NCBI GenBank assembly: GCA_944470555.2
Contig: OX104131.1
Coordinates: 17,352,515-17,416,514 of the forward strand
Direction: 5' to 3'
Length of the DNA: 64,000 nucleotides
DNA from: Heterobilharzia americana
Lineage: Eukaryota; Platyhelminthes; Trematoda; Strigeidida; Schistosomatidae
The notes under the pieces were generated by a model. It ran no database searches. It was not told the DNA's origin and saw nothing but the letters and a program-made list of their open reading frames with translations. The translations under genes were made by a program, and so were the position numbers. This document shows positions 45,231-56,860 of the stretch, piece after piece; the stretch's first letter is position 1, and every line of letters starts with the position of its first letter.

Positions 45231-46946
45231 ATGTCTGCCCAAAACGCTAGGTCTGAAGCTTTGACACGGATAACGCGGTCGTGCACAAAAACGGCCAGTA
45301 ACACCCTAAACAACACACTAGTCTGTACTAGAAGACAAACAGAGGTAGGGCAGAACACCGAACTTCTAAAGAAGTGGCCAACCCATGTTTCTAGAATTCC
45401 AGTCGCCATCAGACAGGTGACACAGAGTAGCACTAGCCCGTCACAAACTAGTCCTATCTTGAGCAAGGATCATACCATGCCTGAAATAGAAGACGACGTA
45501 AAAGGCTTCAGAACAAGGCAGCCACAAGCAGTTCGCCACAATCCGTAGCACCTTATTCATGGAAGGAAGGCTGTATTACGACACCCGATGGCTGCAGTGT
45601 TTGCACCAAAGTTGTTTCGGTAGTCGATGAGGCATTTGCATGCAACCTATGTCAACGATGGGCGCATTGCCACTGCGATACCAAAGTCCCCCGACAATAC
45701 TATAAGCTGATGAAGAGACAACCATGCAAGTGGTTCTGGTACATCTGTCCAGAGTGCAGGAAAATGCCCGCACTCCGCACAGAAAGCCTGAAGGAGATGC
45801 TCTCCGCCACGCAAAAGCTACCAGCATCCTCGAATAAAGTAGGGTTAACACCAAAGGATAACACAGAGAGACCTGGAAACAGACCTAGAGCTCCAGCTGT
45901 GGGCACGCCACCTCGCGTGGGGACCATATTAGGTCAAGTCTCCATACCCCTACCCGGCCCCAGGGGACGTCAAGCGCATGGCCAAAGACATCGACCGCCG
46001 AAGCCTCTACGAAACCCATTCCGAACACCCCACACACCGTGACTGAGAAACAACCAGTGGAATTACTCAAACCCATTGGGAAGTCGGGCGTGCCACCCAC
46101 AACGAACCCAGGTCACAGGAGGACCAACTCGATCATTTTGTTCAACGTCGATGTATCGACAGACTCATTGTTGGTCGAGAGGGAACAATTTGACAGCCGA
46201 ATGTGGACCGACTACTGTCAGATGCTGGGACTCCCTCCCCTCCCTGCAACTTTATGTCGCCTTTCTCGAGGAAGCCATGCACCCCGAGATAAGCCACCCC
46301 CTTTACGTGTGTCCCTAAATACCGCCAAAGAGGCTGAAGACACACTCCTCTCTCGCGACAACCGGACGTTGTTAATGCCTGTAAAATTCGGGCCAGGCCT
46401 GACAAGCCATGGTCAATAAGAGAGGAGGAGAGAAAGTCAGCGGTTGGAAATCCCAACAGAAACAACACTATAGTTGTACATGGGATTCCAGAATTGCCAA
46501 GTGACAGCTCGGTCAAAGATCGGTACTTTCACGACGTCCAACAATGGCAATGGCTCTCAACCAAAGTTGGTCTCAACAGTATACCGGCCAACAGCGTCAG
46601 TAGACTGCCAAGGCCAGCGCACCTGAAGACCATACCCAATCCCAGACTACTTGCCGTCCAGTTCGACTCATATGCCTCCCTCACAGACGTTCTGCACGCA
46701 TGGTATAATGCGAAAGATCGCATGGGTGGCTCAATACGTATATGTGAAAGTAAGCCTAGACCCACAAGGCAAGAGGAGAGACGGCAACCACCAAGACCTC
46801 TGGAGTCAGTGGTCGTCACACAGGCGCTGACCAGTGAGTTAGATACATCAAGTAAAGAAGCCACCACTGCTACAGCCCCCACCCAAGTTAAGAACAAAAC
46901 ACAAAAAACGGAACAATGCCAGTCCTATGAGGACTGGCGAGGCTAA
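45231..46946 (+). pseudogene. CR1 ORF1: PHD finger plus RRM-like domains, frameshifted
   Basis: ORF1 proteins bind element RNA. The frame opens at 45231 (MSAQNARSEALTRITRS). After a shift, a C4HC3 PHD-type finger is encoded at about 45593-45763: CSVC, then CNLC with WAHCHC (His-x2-Cys), and WYICPEC. Later, in other frames, two related segments resemble RNA-recognition motifs: IILFNVDVS with the following LRVSLNTAKEAEDTLL (46039-46419), and VVHGIPELP with LLAVQFDSYASLTDVL (about 46470-46946). At least three frameshifts separate these. It ends just before the ORF2 endonuclease. Confidence 0.7.
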
Positions 46947-47062
46947 ATCAACCACGTAAGCGCTCATCCCTCGAAAATACACATCCAGACCTCCCCTCTC
47001 ATCAGGCACACTCTAATATGTATGTACAGCAACGTTAGGGGGCTAATAGGGAAGGTAGCAAA

Positions 47063-47290
47063 ATGAGGACGCTGCGTGAACATCAGCACTACGACATCAT
47101 ATTCATCACCGAATCCTGGCTCTCATCGGACATCTCCGACGAAGAGATGCGTGTTGCTGGCATGGAACTCTTCCGCAGGGACAGGGAACATAGAGCAGGA
47201 GGGGGAGTGGCTATCTACGTAAACTCCTGTTTAAAGGCAAGGATGGTTAGCGATACGGCCTTAACCCAGCTCCCAGAGTCTCTATGGTGC
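47063..47290 (+). pseudogene. CR1 ORF2 endonuclease, N-terminal stub
   Basis: YDIIFITESWLSSDISDEEM carries the catalytic Glu of the endonuclease (TESWL); RRDREHRAGGGVAIYV is the conserved second block. After LPESLWC the frame runs into unrelated 3' UTR sequence (FTLFFILSS onward), showing where the internal deletion joined. Confidence 0.8.
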
Positions 47291-47299
47291 TACTTCACT

Positions 47300-47606
47300 C
47301 TCTTCTTTATTCTCTCTTCATTCCTTTACCACTACCTTACTATTCTCTTTCAGGTACCTACACAGACAGGAGTCATGGCAGTTCTCTAAACTTCCCAGCA
47401 ACCCGTAGCTCCCTAATCACTCTACAAATTACAACCTACTAACCCACAAAACATCCACCTCACCGAAGCTAAAAGCAAGAAAGCAGAGGGATTTCCTCGT
47501 CCACTGCAGGAGTAAACCGAACAACTGGAACCAAGCCCTAAGAACTAGACGCGAGAGATCAAAAACTACCAGTTTTCTACGCTCGCACTATCAATATTGG
47601 ATATTG
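47300..47606 (+). repeat. CR1 element 3' UTR and tail
   Basis: Homologous to the reverse complement of 34482-34830. It ends CAATATTGGATATTGG. The orientation agrees with the ORFs upstream. Confidence 0.85.
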
Positions 47607-48799
47607 GCATACACGGCATGTGTTTGGTGGGGATTTGATGTAATTCAAAATATGGTGTGATAAACATCAAGAGAATTATCTGTCACCTCTAGCCTAATAC
47701 TCATCAGAGATTGCAATAAGATGGGGTTGCAAATGACTATCACAATACGCAAGGAAGAAAATTATGCCAACAGAGAAAAATAGGGTGCAAAGCGGAATAT
47801 AGCGTTTAGTTTGTACAGGACCACGAGAAGAGTGATGTTTGAGTGTATTTCTCCTGAATGCAGAGTTCAGATTTATTTGAGCTTATTGCCACATTTTTGG
47901 TCATGTGAAGATGTTGAAAGGCATTAGAGACTGAGACACAGTGTACCACGGCAAAGTATCTAGGTGGCACGACGTGTCAATCAGACGTACTCCAAACAAA
48001 TGTTTTATCACTTTGACTTCAATCTTTCCAAACGGAGCCCTCAAATGTTGCCGTATCCGCAGACGGATCTACTGAGTTACACATACGCAGGGACATTTTC
48101 ACTGACTGTCTTAACCCTAACCCTAAACGTCTCCCCTGAATTGCAGACGAAGAAAAAAGAGTTTGTTCCCGAATATCATAAGTTAATTTACTTTCAGGAT
48201 TCACGTAAGCTACTTTTGCGTCAGTTGACTTTTCAAAATATCCACTCGCTAACCAGAATGATAGAAGTTTGATCATCAACAAAATACGACCAGGCATTAC
48301 TGCATAACGGTTCAATCTGTTGTACATCATGCCACCATATCAAGCTGAAAAACATTCAGGTGAAAGATGAAGAAGTGCAGAAGAATCGGCCAAAAGCAGT
48401 AGAAGATAGGGAGGATTAATATTAAAATATTGAATTCATTATGACTATTAAGGAGAAGATAATGTGTTTTTACACCTCCGAAAGTGAGATCGATTCTCAG
48501 CCACATCATCTAGAGTATAAAACCATTGGTTTCTGCTGGTATGCAGCTCTCAACCGAGTAGTCTACACTTTCCCATACGTTGACACAAATAATCGGAGAT
48601 TTCAGGGATTGATGTCATGTTTACATTTGGCCACCTGTCGCTGTCTTCCAAACTGGACCTCCTTGGACTATCATTGCACGATGAGGCAGATGGTGACTAG
48701 GGGTATGCTACATATATCCAAGCCATCTGAGTCAATGTAAGTTTACAACCTCATAAAGTGAGGTTCACTTTGTGCCTGAAACTCTGCATCTGATGTCCA
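47607..48799. other. No recognised feature
   Basis: Two overlapping opposite frames of about 102 codons (47964-48272 plus; 48330-48019 minus) and one of 99 codons (48441-48740 plus) are unassigned. A short TAACCCTAACCCTAAA run at 48112-48127 is not a telomere. Confidence 0.4.
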
Positions 48800-49145
48800 C
48801 GTTAATGACGCAGTTGCACTACTACATATAGTCTATGTTCCGAAGGTACTGAGGCCCGATCACCTGAAGCCTTATCATGTCCCCTATCCAAAATGGCCCT
48901 ATTTTGCAGTCATATAGTAGAACACAGAGAACTACAGCTCGGAACATTTGGCGCCTAATTGAAAACTCGGACATTACAGAGGCACCGTAAAAGGCATGGG
49001 TTGGTAGGGGCTCAGCGGAACCTTTTGTATTCGTGCACATACTTTGTTGCTCACCTACCCCCAAGGTTAATCCTCATAGCTGGATGTTTCTCTAGATTAC
49101 TAGATGTTTTCAGTTCGAACGGACTAAAAGCACTAACCATCTAGT
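48800..49145 (-). pseudogene. Non-LTR RT C-terminal fragment (third family)
   Basis: Minus strand: RRQMFRAVVLCVLLYDCKIG (about 48964-48905) matches the AVRSVLLYGCE-type motif at the end of RT proteins, followed by IRLQVIGPQYLRNI. A similar, more worn copy of about the same length is at 54690-54985. It differs from both RTE families above. Confidence 0.55.
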
Positions 49146-49275
49146 GAACAAGAATTCCATTGATGAAAAATAAATCAATCAGGAATGAGGAAGGCGGTGA
49201 TTTGATTGGCTAGTAAGAAAGGCACTGGTCTGCCGTGAAAACATTTCTCTGGATATTTATGCTTAGGCATTCATA

Positions 49276-49276
<1 letters not shown>

Positions 49277-49322
<46 letters not shown>
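49277..49322. repeat. (TA)n microsatellite
   Basis: About 23 uninterrupted TA dinucleotides. Confidence 0.97.
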
Positions 49323-49325
<3 letters not shown>

Positions 49326-49704
49326 TGACTGGCAACATATGCATATGAAGGCATTTTTCTGAAAATTACTTCGGAAAATATCGTCGATTATGTGCTACAC
49401 CGCTAGTTTAAAAAAACAGTAACGTCACTATGTACCTATATCTGACCTAATTTCTGCAAACATTTAGCTATATCATGCTATGCACAAAAATATTGATAAA
49501 ATAGTTACTTGTATATAACAAACTTAACCACTTATTGATGCTAAGTTAAGCTAAAGTTATTAATTGAAAACGCAATCAATATGAGTATGTTGAAATGAAG
49601 TTTTAATTATCAAAATACGATTCGTCAGTAATTGATTGGGTATTCCTGATGAATTTTAAACTGATTTTTTTCAGAAATAATTCATTGTCTCAGCTTGTAA
49701 TATT
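49323..49704. other. No recognised feature
   Basis: AT-rich, no frames of note. Confidence 0.45.
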
Positions 49705-49875
49705 TCATGGTTGACCGAAGCGAGCTAATCATTCACTAATGACATGTATTCGAATTTGGATGCTTTGATACAGCTTGTAATATGAGTGGGAACAACATCA
49801 CCGCTTGCGGTGCACGTATACCCAATTGGTGAGTCTTAAATACAACGAAATACACATATTGGATTACAATGCAAA
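49705..49875 (+). repeat. Smα-type SINE, decayed, hammerhead half recognisable
   Basis: TTGGTGAGTCTTAAATAC, AACGAAATACACAT and ATTGGATT (49832-49869) align block by block with the hammerhead at 58820-58868. The tRNA-like head upstream is barely recognisable. Both ribozyme core blocks are altered, so it is inactive. Confidence 0.6.
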
Positions 49876-50499
49876 CCGCAATCAATAATTCCTATGCGTG
49901 TTGTATAGCTGGAAGCAATTAGAGGAATGCTTTGGATTTAGTGGTGAACTTGTGTAGTTAAAGAAAGAGTAAACTATTTCTTTCAGAATTTGTATCAGCG
50001 CATAAAATTAATGACTACTTGGCATATGTAGCCCAGTTGTATAAGACGCTAGTCGTGACCGGAACAATTCATCGACACACTTGCGAATACTCAAAGAAGA
50101 GTCAATTTTTCTATAGTTGTAGTTACACTAAACAAATTCAGAGATTCTTATGTCAAAATATACACGATCACGGTGTTAAATCATTTTGACTGGTGACCAT
50201 TTCACAAACTTGTTCTATCTTAGTTAGCGCTAAAGGTGAAATTGAATGAGAAGGGCTACCCTTCAAATAGGCTTTCAAACACGGATGACGGTAAACTGCT
50301 AAAAACTTATTGTTATAGATATGATGACATCTACTAGACTACAGACATGACCTCAATATTATCAAGCTATGTACGGTAGTCAGCAGAGAATGGAACAAGA
50401 AACTGATTCATACACAGAAGCCTGTATAATGTAGGTTTACAAAGCAGCATTTCATGTTCAGATGTTGACTCAAGGTTTCAAGGTTGAATTCTGCGTTAC
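49876..50499. other. No recognised feature
   Basis: No motif-bearing frame. Confidence 0.4.
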
Positions 50500-51640
50500 A
50501 AGATATGATATTATTCAGCAAACAGAGACAAGACAAAAAAAACAAGGAATCTGGCACAGAGGTATATTGGCTCAAGTTGTCACACTTCATACTAGTACGC
50601 AAGAAAGAGATGGGTAGAAAAAGACGGATATCAAAAAAGATAAAATGCCGTGAGAAAGTAAACAATCTGACGATAAAGGCTAGAGTGAATATTCAAGATT
50701 TAGGCGATATCAAGGAATGAAAACATCTGTGCCATTGGGACCGGTTTTCAGCCGTGACCAACCACTGGTCAGTTTCGTCTCGAGGATCTAAAGCAGGAAG
50801 TTAAAATCACCACACCTCTCAGGCCAGCAGTCATAGACTTCATCAACTGGTACCACGTACCGGTCTGGCCAGCACAAACCCTCTTCCAGCCTAATCCAAC
50901 TTCCGCTAACATGGTGCGTCGAGTTAGGAGGTAGCTCGGCATGCGCAATACGTGTCAAACCCATCTCAGCCGATGAGGGTTCAGAACCTCGTCGGTCAAC
51001 TTGCCTGGTACGCTTCGCTTGACGTTAGCACTGCTCACATGGTGATCCCATCACACGGGAGCAATGCACGAAGACACCTCCGATCAAAACCCGTAATCGC
51101 TTTGTATATTCTACTTTTAACGGCCACATCTCACAGCCGTACAACAGGACAGAACGGGCTAACGCAGTATACTCGTCGTTTGATATATAGTTGGCACCAC
51201 ATATTACGCAAGTTGGCAAGTGACAAACAGGCCTTCGCTGAACTGAGACTGTCGGTAACGAGCCCATCTGAGCTGACACAACTCCCAAGTGCGGCGGTCG
51301 ACACATTCTACCACTTCACTCTCTATCATTAAGCTGGGGGTCGATGCAGACCAGTCCTGAAGCATTATCTTATATTTGACAAGTGTGAAACTCATGTTAA
51401 ATGTACTTAGATTACTGCTCAACACTCTCAGAAGATCCCACATTTTGTCAGCGTCTTCACCTAGCATGAAAATGTCGTCTGCATACGCCAAGGCAACCAG
51501 ATGACCTCCATGAATTAAGTCAGCAACTGTGGTTGAGACTATACGAACCAGTACGGTTGAAAGTGATGTACAATCTATTAGCTCACAATGATGAACAAGT
51601 TGATCGCAACAGATTAAGTTATAACAGGACATAATTCAAG
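50500..51640 (-). pseudogene. RTE-B retrotransposon, 3' third
   Basis: Minus strand: the RT catalytic block LVALAYADDIFMLGEDADKM (about 51505-51446) is well preserved (YADD), followed by the ILQDWSAS-type block (KIMLQDWSAS). SEVVECVDRRTWEL and further downstream ARSVLLYGCEMWPLKVE-type and RRVLIGG-type pieces run into the C-terminal tail and the 3'-UTR signature (plus form ATATTGGCTCAAGTTGTCAC at 50562-50581). Frame shifts break it between 51300 and 50900. Confidence 0.85.
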
Positions 51641-51959
51641 AATTAGCGTAAATACAAGAAGTCTTGGTGAGAAAGATACTGTGTAATAACCATGAACAGT
51701 TATGCATTATGTAACGAGAACCCCGTGGTCACTGGTTGGAATTCGGCCACGGCTCAGGTTTTCATTTCACCTTCAATCATCATCGCGTATGAGTGATACA
51801 AGTCTGTCTGTCAAGCCACGACTATCTTAGTCTTACTGATATATCTAAGTGACTAGGAAGACAGTAGAAAGTGAGAGGTCGAACAAATAAGAAACATTGC
51901 AAAATTGAATAAATATTCATTCGTGTGAGCAAGCGTTGCTGTGACCTCACGTTGGTGAT

Positions 51960-52445
51960 GGGAATGACAAACAGACAATCAAATTGAAAGTGAGATCTAG
52001 CACACAAGTGCATCGATTCAAGTTACCAGGCTTCAAAGTAGTGTTCAAAAAACAAGTGGATAGAAAAAGTGATATCAAAGTAGATAAAGGTGAATGGGGG
52101 GAATCTAAAAACCAAGGTTAGTCGAAATATTTAAGCTCGCGAGTGAATACATCTACGCCATTGTGATCCATTTTCAGCCATATCATAGCCTGCAAGCATT
52201 GATTCCTATGGTCCCGTGGACCCCTCCTCCCTTTATACGACTCAGGCCAACACTTAAAAGCTTCATAAATTGATGCCGCGGCTTCGTTCGGCCACTACTA
52301 GCTTTCTTCTACTTCAACTAACACTACATGTGGAGGTAGGCAGTGACTTGGCATGCACAACGCATTGCGAGCCACCTGAGTCACATAAGGTTCATAATCT
52401 CATCCACCGACATCCGTAATAGCATAGTGCCTTTCGAATAATCTT
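51960..52445 (-). pseudogene. RTE-B 3' end
   Basis: The 3'-UTR block (plus form AGCACACAAGTGCATCGATT at 51997-52016) and the worn C-terminal tail with the same spacing as in the other copies (GAGTGAATACATCTACGCCA at 52141). Lies a short distance from the copy at 50500-51640 in the same orientation. Confidence 0.7.
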
Positions 52446-53657
52446 GACAGAGCTAACATGAAGATTCTGTCAAAGTGAATCGCCAATCAGGGAATAGAAA
52501 AAGCTTACAAGGTTGCTTGGGAGGTCTAGCAAATTACAGATATCTGCTGTAAGTATTTTTATCCTACGATGAGTCCGCAATCTTGAGCTAGAATAAATAC
52601 ACCTGAATATCTTTTACCAATGCACCAGTTTATTTTGATCTATGTTAGTGCATACGTGGAGCTGTACTACACTTCATGGTAAGCTATTAATCATACAGAA
52701 TACTTTCGCTATTTTCTTTTTGAGAGAATTATATCTCTAGTTGGTTGGAGACAATCATTAGGTAGCCTTGTTTCATCAAGGTTTCCTGCTTGTTGGCCGT
52801 AGTCAGCGAGGTATACCTACAACCTCGAAGAAACTGTTGTTCCCTCTGAGATCAAAATCTATGTCACCCAGTGTTGCAATATACGACGCTGCCACTTCCA
52901 AGTGTGTTCACAATGAGTGGTTCTCAGAGTTGGGTTTCATTTAGCAAATGTTGGAATATCATGCTAGGAATCGTCATCAGAGTTTGACAATGAAGTGAAG
53001 TAATGGGCAACGCATAGATGTTAATAACGTGCTACTCCTCCTGAGTACAGCCTCACTGGTCGCTTGGTGAGTGCGTGGGCGTATGTCTAACCTGATTTGT
53101 CTCCAGTTTTCTCAGAGGGGTATGTAACTATGTGATTGGTCGATCCCTTTCGTTTGGTTTCAGTACGCTTAGGTTGTTTCTCGGTGGTTGGTTTATCCTT
53201 TTTAGGTGCAACCAGTACCATATTCTTGTTACTATTATTATAAATTAGAATCAGTCCACATCAAACAAACAGATGTCAATAATTTATCCGGATGCACATC
53301 TCTAGTATCGCCGTGTCAATGAATTCAATTGTTCAGTTAAAAACGAACAGGATATCGACCTTTTGCACCATCAATTTTATCTACCGATGTGTCCAAATAA
53401 GTAAACAAGTAAATCTGTTATAACTACCATAACCACTACACACTTAGTGGTTTTACCAAACCCCAGAGGAACTAGAATAATCACCTACTAATACTCTACA
53501 TCTCGTGAAAAAGCAGTTTATAGGAGATCACAATACAGTCACATGAATGCGTAATAATGTATACAATATATTCTTTACAGCGAAACAAAGTGTGAATGCA
53601 GTGAGGTGATAGAGAAAAATAACACGCAAAACAAGAAAAAAAAGAGGAAAAGCTTGA
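52446..53657. other. SEC63 3' flank; no other recognised feature
   Basis: The part next to the gene (53657 downwards) is its 3' untranslated region. No canonical AATAAA lies close to the stop. A variant AATATA on the minus strand at 53572-53567 is the nearest candidate poly-A signal. Further left nothing is recognised. Confidence 0.45.
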
Positions 53658-54002
53658 TCAAGATTCGGCCAAGTAAGCTGATAAACATTTATTATCAAGT
53701 TTACTTGGTCGTTGTCGTAGCTGATTAGAATCATCCTCCTCGTCCTCATCCTCCTCAACATCATCGTTGTCTGGAAGTCCACTTATCTCTGTTTCAGATT
53801 TCTTTGATGTGTTAACATTATCACTGGCTTGTGTACACTCTTCTGGAGAGAGCACTTCAATATCAAGATCCTCTTCAATGTCTGATTCATCAATGTCTTC
53901 AGTATCTGTGCTAGATGATTCACTGGTATCGTCATCAGAAGCGGCTTCTTCTTGCTCTTTAAGAATTTGCACAATCCTTTCAGGCAGTGGACGAACAGTG
54001 AA
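53658..54002 (-). CDS. SEC63: SEC63 homologue, last coding exon (acidic C-terminal tail)
   Basis: A 345-nt terminal exon, entered in phase 0 after the acceptor ATTATTTATAG. It encodes FTVRPLPERIVQILKEQEEA, then a long Ser/Asp/Glu-rich stretch (TSESSSTDTEDIDESD, DDVEEDEDEEDDSN) and ends LSAYLAES before TGA. In Sec63 this acidic tail is the part that binds Sec62 and helps post-translational protein import into the ER. The tail is longer than in vertebrate Sec63 and is not all acidic at the end. Preceding exon: 56860-56756, 2.7 kb upstream across an intron loaded with RTE copies. Confidence 0.9.
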   Translation of the reverse strand, partial: FTVRPLPERIVQILKEQEEAASDDDTSESSSTDTEDIDESDIEEDLDIEVLSPEECTQASDNVNTSKKSETEISGLPDNDDVEEDEDEEDDSNQLRQRPSKLDNKCLSAYLAES

Positions 54003-54424
54003 CTATAAATAATAGGTAATATTATTACTTGGAAAATAATAAATATTTGTTCATCAGAAAATGAAAGATAGCAATTTTTAAATTAGGAGAATTATCAAAG
54101 AAGAAACTACATCTGCTAATATATATCAGCAGTACACGTATATTGCTTGCAAACTGTTGTGACTGATTGGTTTGAGCATTTAACTTTAAAGCAATGAAGC
54201 TTCGGCTTGAATCTACCTCAATAAATTACGAATATAACTTGGAATAGTCTATATATAATAAGGACATGAGTCAAGCGTACGATGTGAGGTATCATAATGA
54301 TAACAGGTTGATCAAACCGAATTGCATGCAAATGAGTTTAAAACTGGAAAAAGCGACTTGAAAGCAAAATGAATAAGGAAATGAATGATGATGGATTCTT
54401 TTTGTGACGACACAAGCATGATAG

Positions 54425-54520
54425 ATACACAATATCAATATAGAACCTAGCAATACTGTGTAATGGTCCAAGCTGCCAAACCTCATATCAGCACATTAAC
54501 CAAAAATGCACTAACATGAA
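54425..54520 (-). repeat. RTE-B 3'-UTR fragment in SEC63 intron
   Basis: Plus form ATATAGAACCTAGCAATACT followed by AATGGTCCAAGCTGCC: a worn version of the family's 3'-UTR signature. Confidence 0.5.
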
Positions 54521-54689
54521 AGATAAAAAAAAACGCCTTATGATGCGAAAGACGTTAACTGGGACTGCGTAATCCATATCCGATACATCTGAGTTGATAT
54601 AGATTAACAACTTAATCAACTGACTTTATAATTTGCCCTAAAACCCATGTGGTGACACCACAAGATATGACTTACGTCGCAACGGAAGC

Positions 54690-54985
54690 GGTAGTTCAAC
54701 ACTAGGACCCTTTTTGTGTCCCCTACTCTCAGTAGCCATGTTTCATATCCATGATATAGAACAGAGAAAACTTCAGCTCATTACACTCGGTCTTCAATTG
54801 ACAATCTGACATCACAGTGGTCGCATAAATGGCGTACATTGGTGAAAGCTAACTGAACTTTTTGTCTTCTTATGGAGATTTCGTCGATCATAGATTCACC
54901 AAGGTTGATCCTCATAGGTGAATGTTACGCTACATTACTAGATGTGTTTCTAGTTCGAAAGTGTAAATGCTTGAAGTTGTCAGCA
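54690..54985 (-). repeat. Third-family RT fragment, worn copy
   Basis: Runs parallel to 48800-49145: CATATAGTAGAACACAG there, CATGATATAGAACAGAG here; AAGGTTGATCCTCATAG; ATTACTAGATGTGTTTCTAG. The coding sense is lost. Confidence 0.5.
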
Positions 54986-55373
54986 ACTGTTAGGTCAGTC
55001 AAAAAGCATACTCAGTATTTGATGATCTGGACAGACTGAAATTTCGGTAACCTTTCCGAAATACATTGAAATAACGAACATTAAAACAAAGTACGATAGT
55101 GTAGCAAATTGATTACCATCATAACAATGCCAAGTATCTGATGAATTAAAAGAGTATACAGTAGTATAAACCAATAGGTAGCCAGAAAAAATAAAATAAA
55201 AATTACGAAAATCTCTATTATAATCCATCAAACTGTCTATTACTATGAAACCAATGAATAATTCTAAACAAAGTAGACTTTGGATTTAGTAACTATTATG
55301 CAGTGAAATAACAATGTGATTATGCGTACAAGCTGATCCTCTAAACTTGTCAGGTGTCACCTACCAAGAACTG

Positions 55374-56335
55374 TGGATGAGACCACAGAGGAAGATTTGG
55401 ATTTCGCCGATGATGATCTATGCCTAATGTCGCACAAACTCGAAGATCTACTGGCAAAAACTAACAAGTTGACAGAAGAGGCGAGGCAACGAGGACAGAT
55501 GTTCTTACAGGTGAATGTAGAGAAGATAGAGGCGATGAAGATACCCAACCAACAACAACAACAACAAGAAGCACCATCAACAGGAGAAATCTAAAGCTGG
55601 TTGTCTCTTTTACCTACCACCTAAGCAGCATCGTTCCAACTACAGGTGGCGACACAGATGAAGACGTCAAAGCCAGGATAGGAAAGACAGCAATACTGGC
55701 CTTCATCAATCTGAAATAATCAGTGTGGAGATCTACTGCTCTGCACTCAACTCAACTCCACCCCACTCCACTCAGCATAAAACGTGAACAACATCCGGAT
55801 TCTCAACACTAATGTCAGTCAAGTAAGTCAGTGCTTCTATGTGATGGTTCACAGACTCGACGATGCGTTACGAGAAGCATTTCCAACAAATTGCTGGAAT
55901 ACATGAATAACTACCACCTACGCTCACTCGATACTAATACTGAAGATCAGATGGCCAGAATAGTAAGAATAAGCAAGGAGGAACTCTGGCCGGCCGGCTG
56001 GCTGGCTGGCAACGAACCAACCAAGAGCCTATCGCCCAACAAATATGCAGAAGAGAGTGGAGATTGATTGGACTGGACATATACTGAGAAGACCATTTGG
56101 GGAAATCACGGGCTAGGTCGGGCCAGGCCAGGCCGTCGAGTGGAACCCAGATGGGAAACGATGAGTTGGGCGTCCCAGCTGAGGGTGACATGGAGGAGAT
56201 GGTGTGAGGAAGAAATGAAAGCTTCTGGGCAGTCGTGGAGCCAGGGTGAAAAGACTGCAGGGAAGAGAGTGGAATGGAGACGTGCTATTGAAACCCTATA
56301 TTCCATTAGGAACTCAAAGGACAAATAATATAATA
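55374..56335 (+). mobile_element. RTE-A retrotransposon, GGCT-expanded subfamily, in SEC63 intron
   Basis: 5'-truncated at almost the same place as 16155: starts at TTEEDLDFADDDLCLM (55379) and keeps the glutamine run, the ACTCAACTCAACTCC runs and the GGCCGGCCGGCTGGCTGGCT expansion (55989-56008). The C-terminal block MDWTYTEKTIWG ... ETLYSIRN (56068-56328) is open. It ends in a TAATAATAAT tail at 56318-56342. Antisense to SEC63. Confidence 0.9.
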
Positions 56336-56697
56336 ATAATAATTCATCGCTCGTTACTGAAGCTCAGATGGCCAGAAGTAATAAGCAACAAGGAACTCTG
56401 GACTGCCGACGAACCGACCAAGAACCTATCGCTCAACAAATATGCAGAAGGAAGTGGAGATGGATTGGGCATACACTGAGAAGGCCGACTGGGGACATCA
56501 CGCGTCAGGCCAGTTGCTCGAGTGGAACCCAGATGGGAAACGATGAGTTGGGCGTCCCAGCTGAGGATGACATGGAGGAGATGGTGTGAGGAAGAAAAGA
56601 GAGCTTCTGGGCTGTTGAAAAGATTGCAGAGAACAGAGTGAAATGGAGACGTGCTACTGAAGCCCTATGTTCCACTAGGAACCCAAAGAACAAATAG
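56336..56697 (+). mobile_element. Second RTE-A 3' end joined to the tail of the first
   Basis: Starts within a few bases of the TAA tail of the previous copy (CATCGCTCGTTACTGAAGCT at 56345) and contains QMARSNKQQGTL, RRKWRWIGHTLRRP and a further CEEEK-type end, closing with AACAAATAGCAGTAATATAA. It lacks the GGCT expansion, so it is a separate insertion and not a tandem duplicate. Confidence 0.85.
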
Positions 56698-56755
56698 CAG
56701 TAATATAACACAGAATCCCTGGTGCAAAAAGGTTATAAAACGAAAGTGAACTTAC

Positions 56756-56860
56756 TCGAATCGATTCAGAGAAATCACAATCCATATAGCTATCCGAACG
56801 AATCGATAAGATATAGAGATATTGACCAGGAAGAGGTGGTGCAACAAATCTAAGTTGTAG
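56756..56860 (-). CDS. SEC63: SEC63 homologue, penultimate exon
   Basis: A 105-nt exon in phase 0 at both ends. Acceptor TTCCTTTACAG before 56860, donor CGA|GTAAGT after 56756. It encodes LQLRFVAPPLPGQYLYI then SIRSDSYMDCDFSESIR. Known animal Sec63 has the same block order: a PAPGKPG-like turn, a Y-x-Y strand and the hallmark RSDSYMG. This is the end of the Sec63/Brl-type beta-sandwich domain that lies against the Sec61 channel. Confidence 0.93.

Larger units (their letters stand above)
44736..47606 (+). mobile_element. CR1-clade non-LTR retrotransposon with internal deletion
   Basis: The order of parts is leader (about 44736-45230, boundary uncertain), ORF1 with PHD-type zinc finger and RRM-like modules (45231-46946), start of ORF2 endonuclease (47063-47290), then directly the element's 3' end (47300-47606) ending in ATATTGG repeats. 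The RT part of ORF2 is missing. In schistosomes the CR1 clade includes SR1; whether this is SR1 or a relative is not settled here. Confidence 0.8.

Noticed and set aside
46142..46897. Long minus-strand frames over 46142-46897
   Set aside because: Antisense of the CR1 ORF1 modules, whose plus-strand reading has the recognisable motifs.
48112..48127. TAACCCTAACCCTAAA, telomere-like repeat
   Set aside because: Only about two and a half units of the CCCTAA motif. Too short to indicate a telomere or a fusion point.
49277..49322. (TA)n run as a possible regulatory or replication element
   Set aside because: A plain microsatellite with no surrounding structure.
53767..54012. Serine-rich frame on the plus strand
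   Set aside because: Antisense of the acidic SEC63 tail exon.
54995..55231. Hydrophobic minus-strand frame in the SEC63 intron as an extra exon
   Set aside because: No acceptor/donor pair in a compatible phase. The flanking SEC63 exons already join in phase 0 without it.
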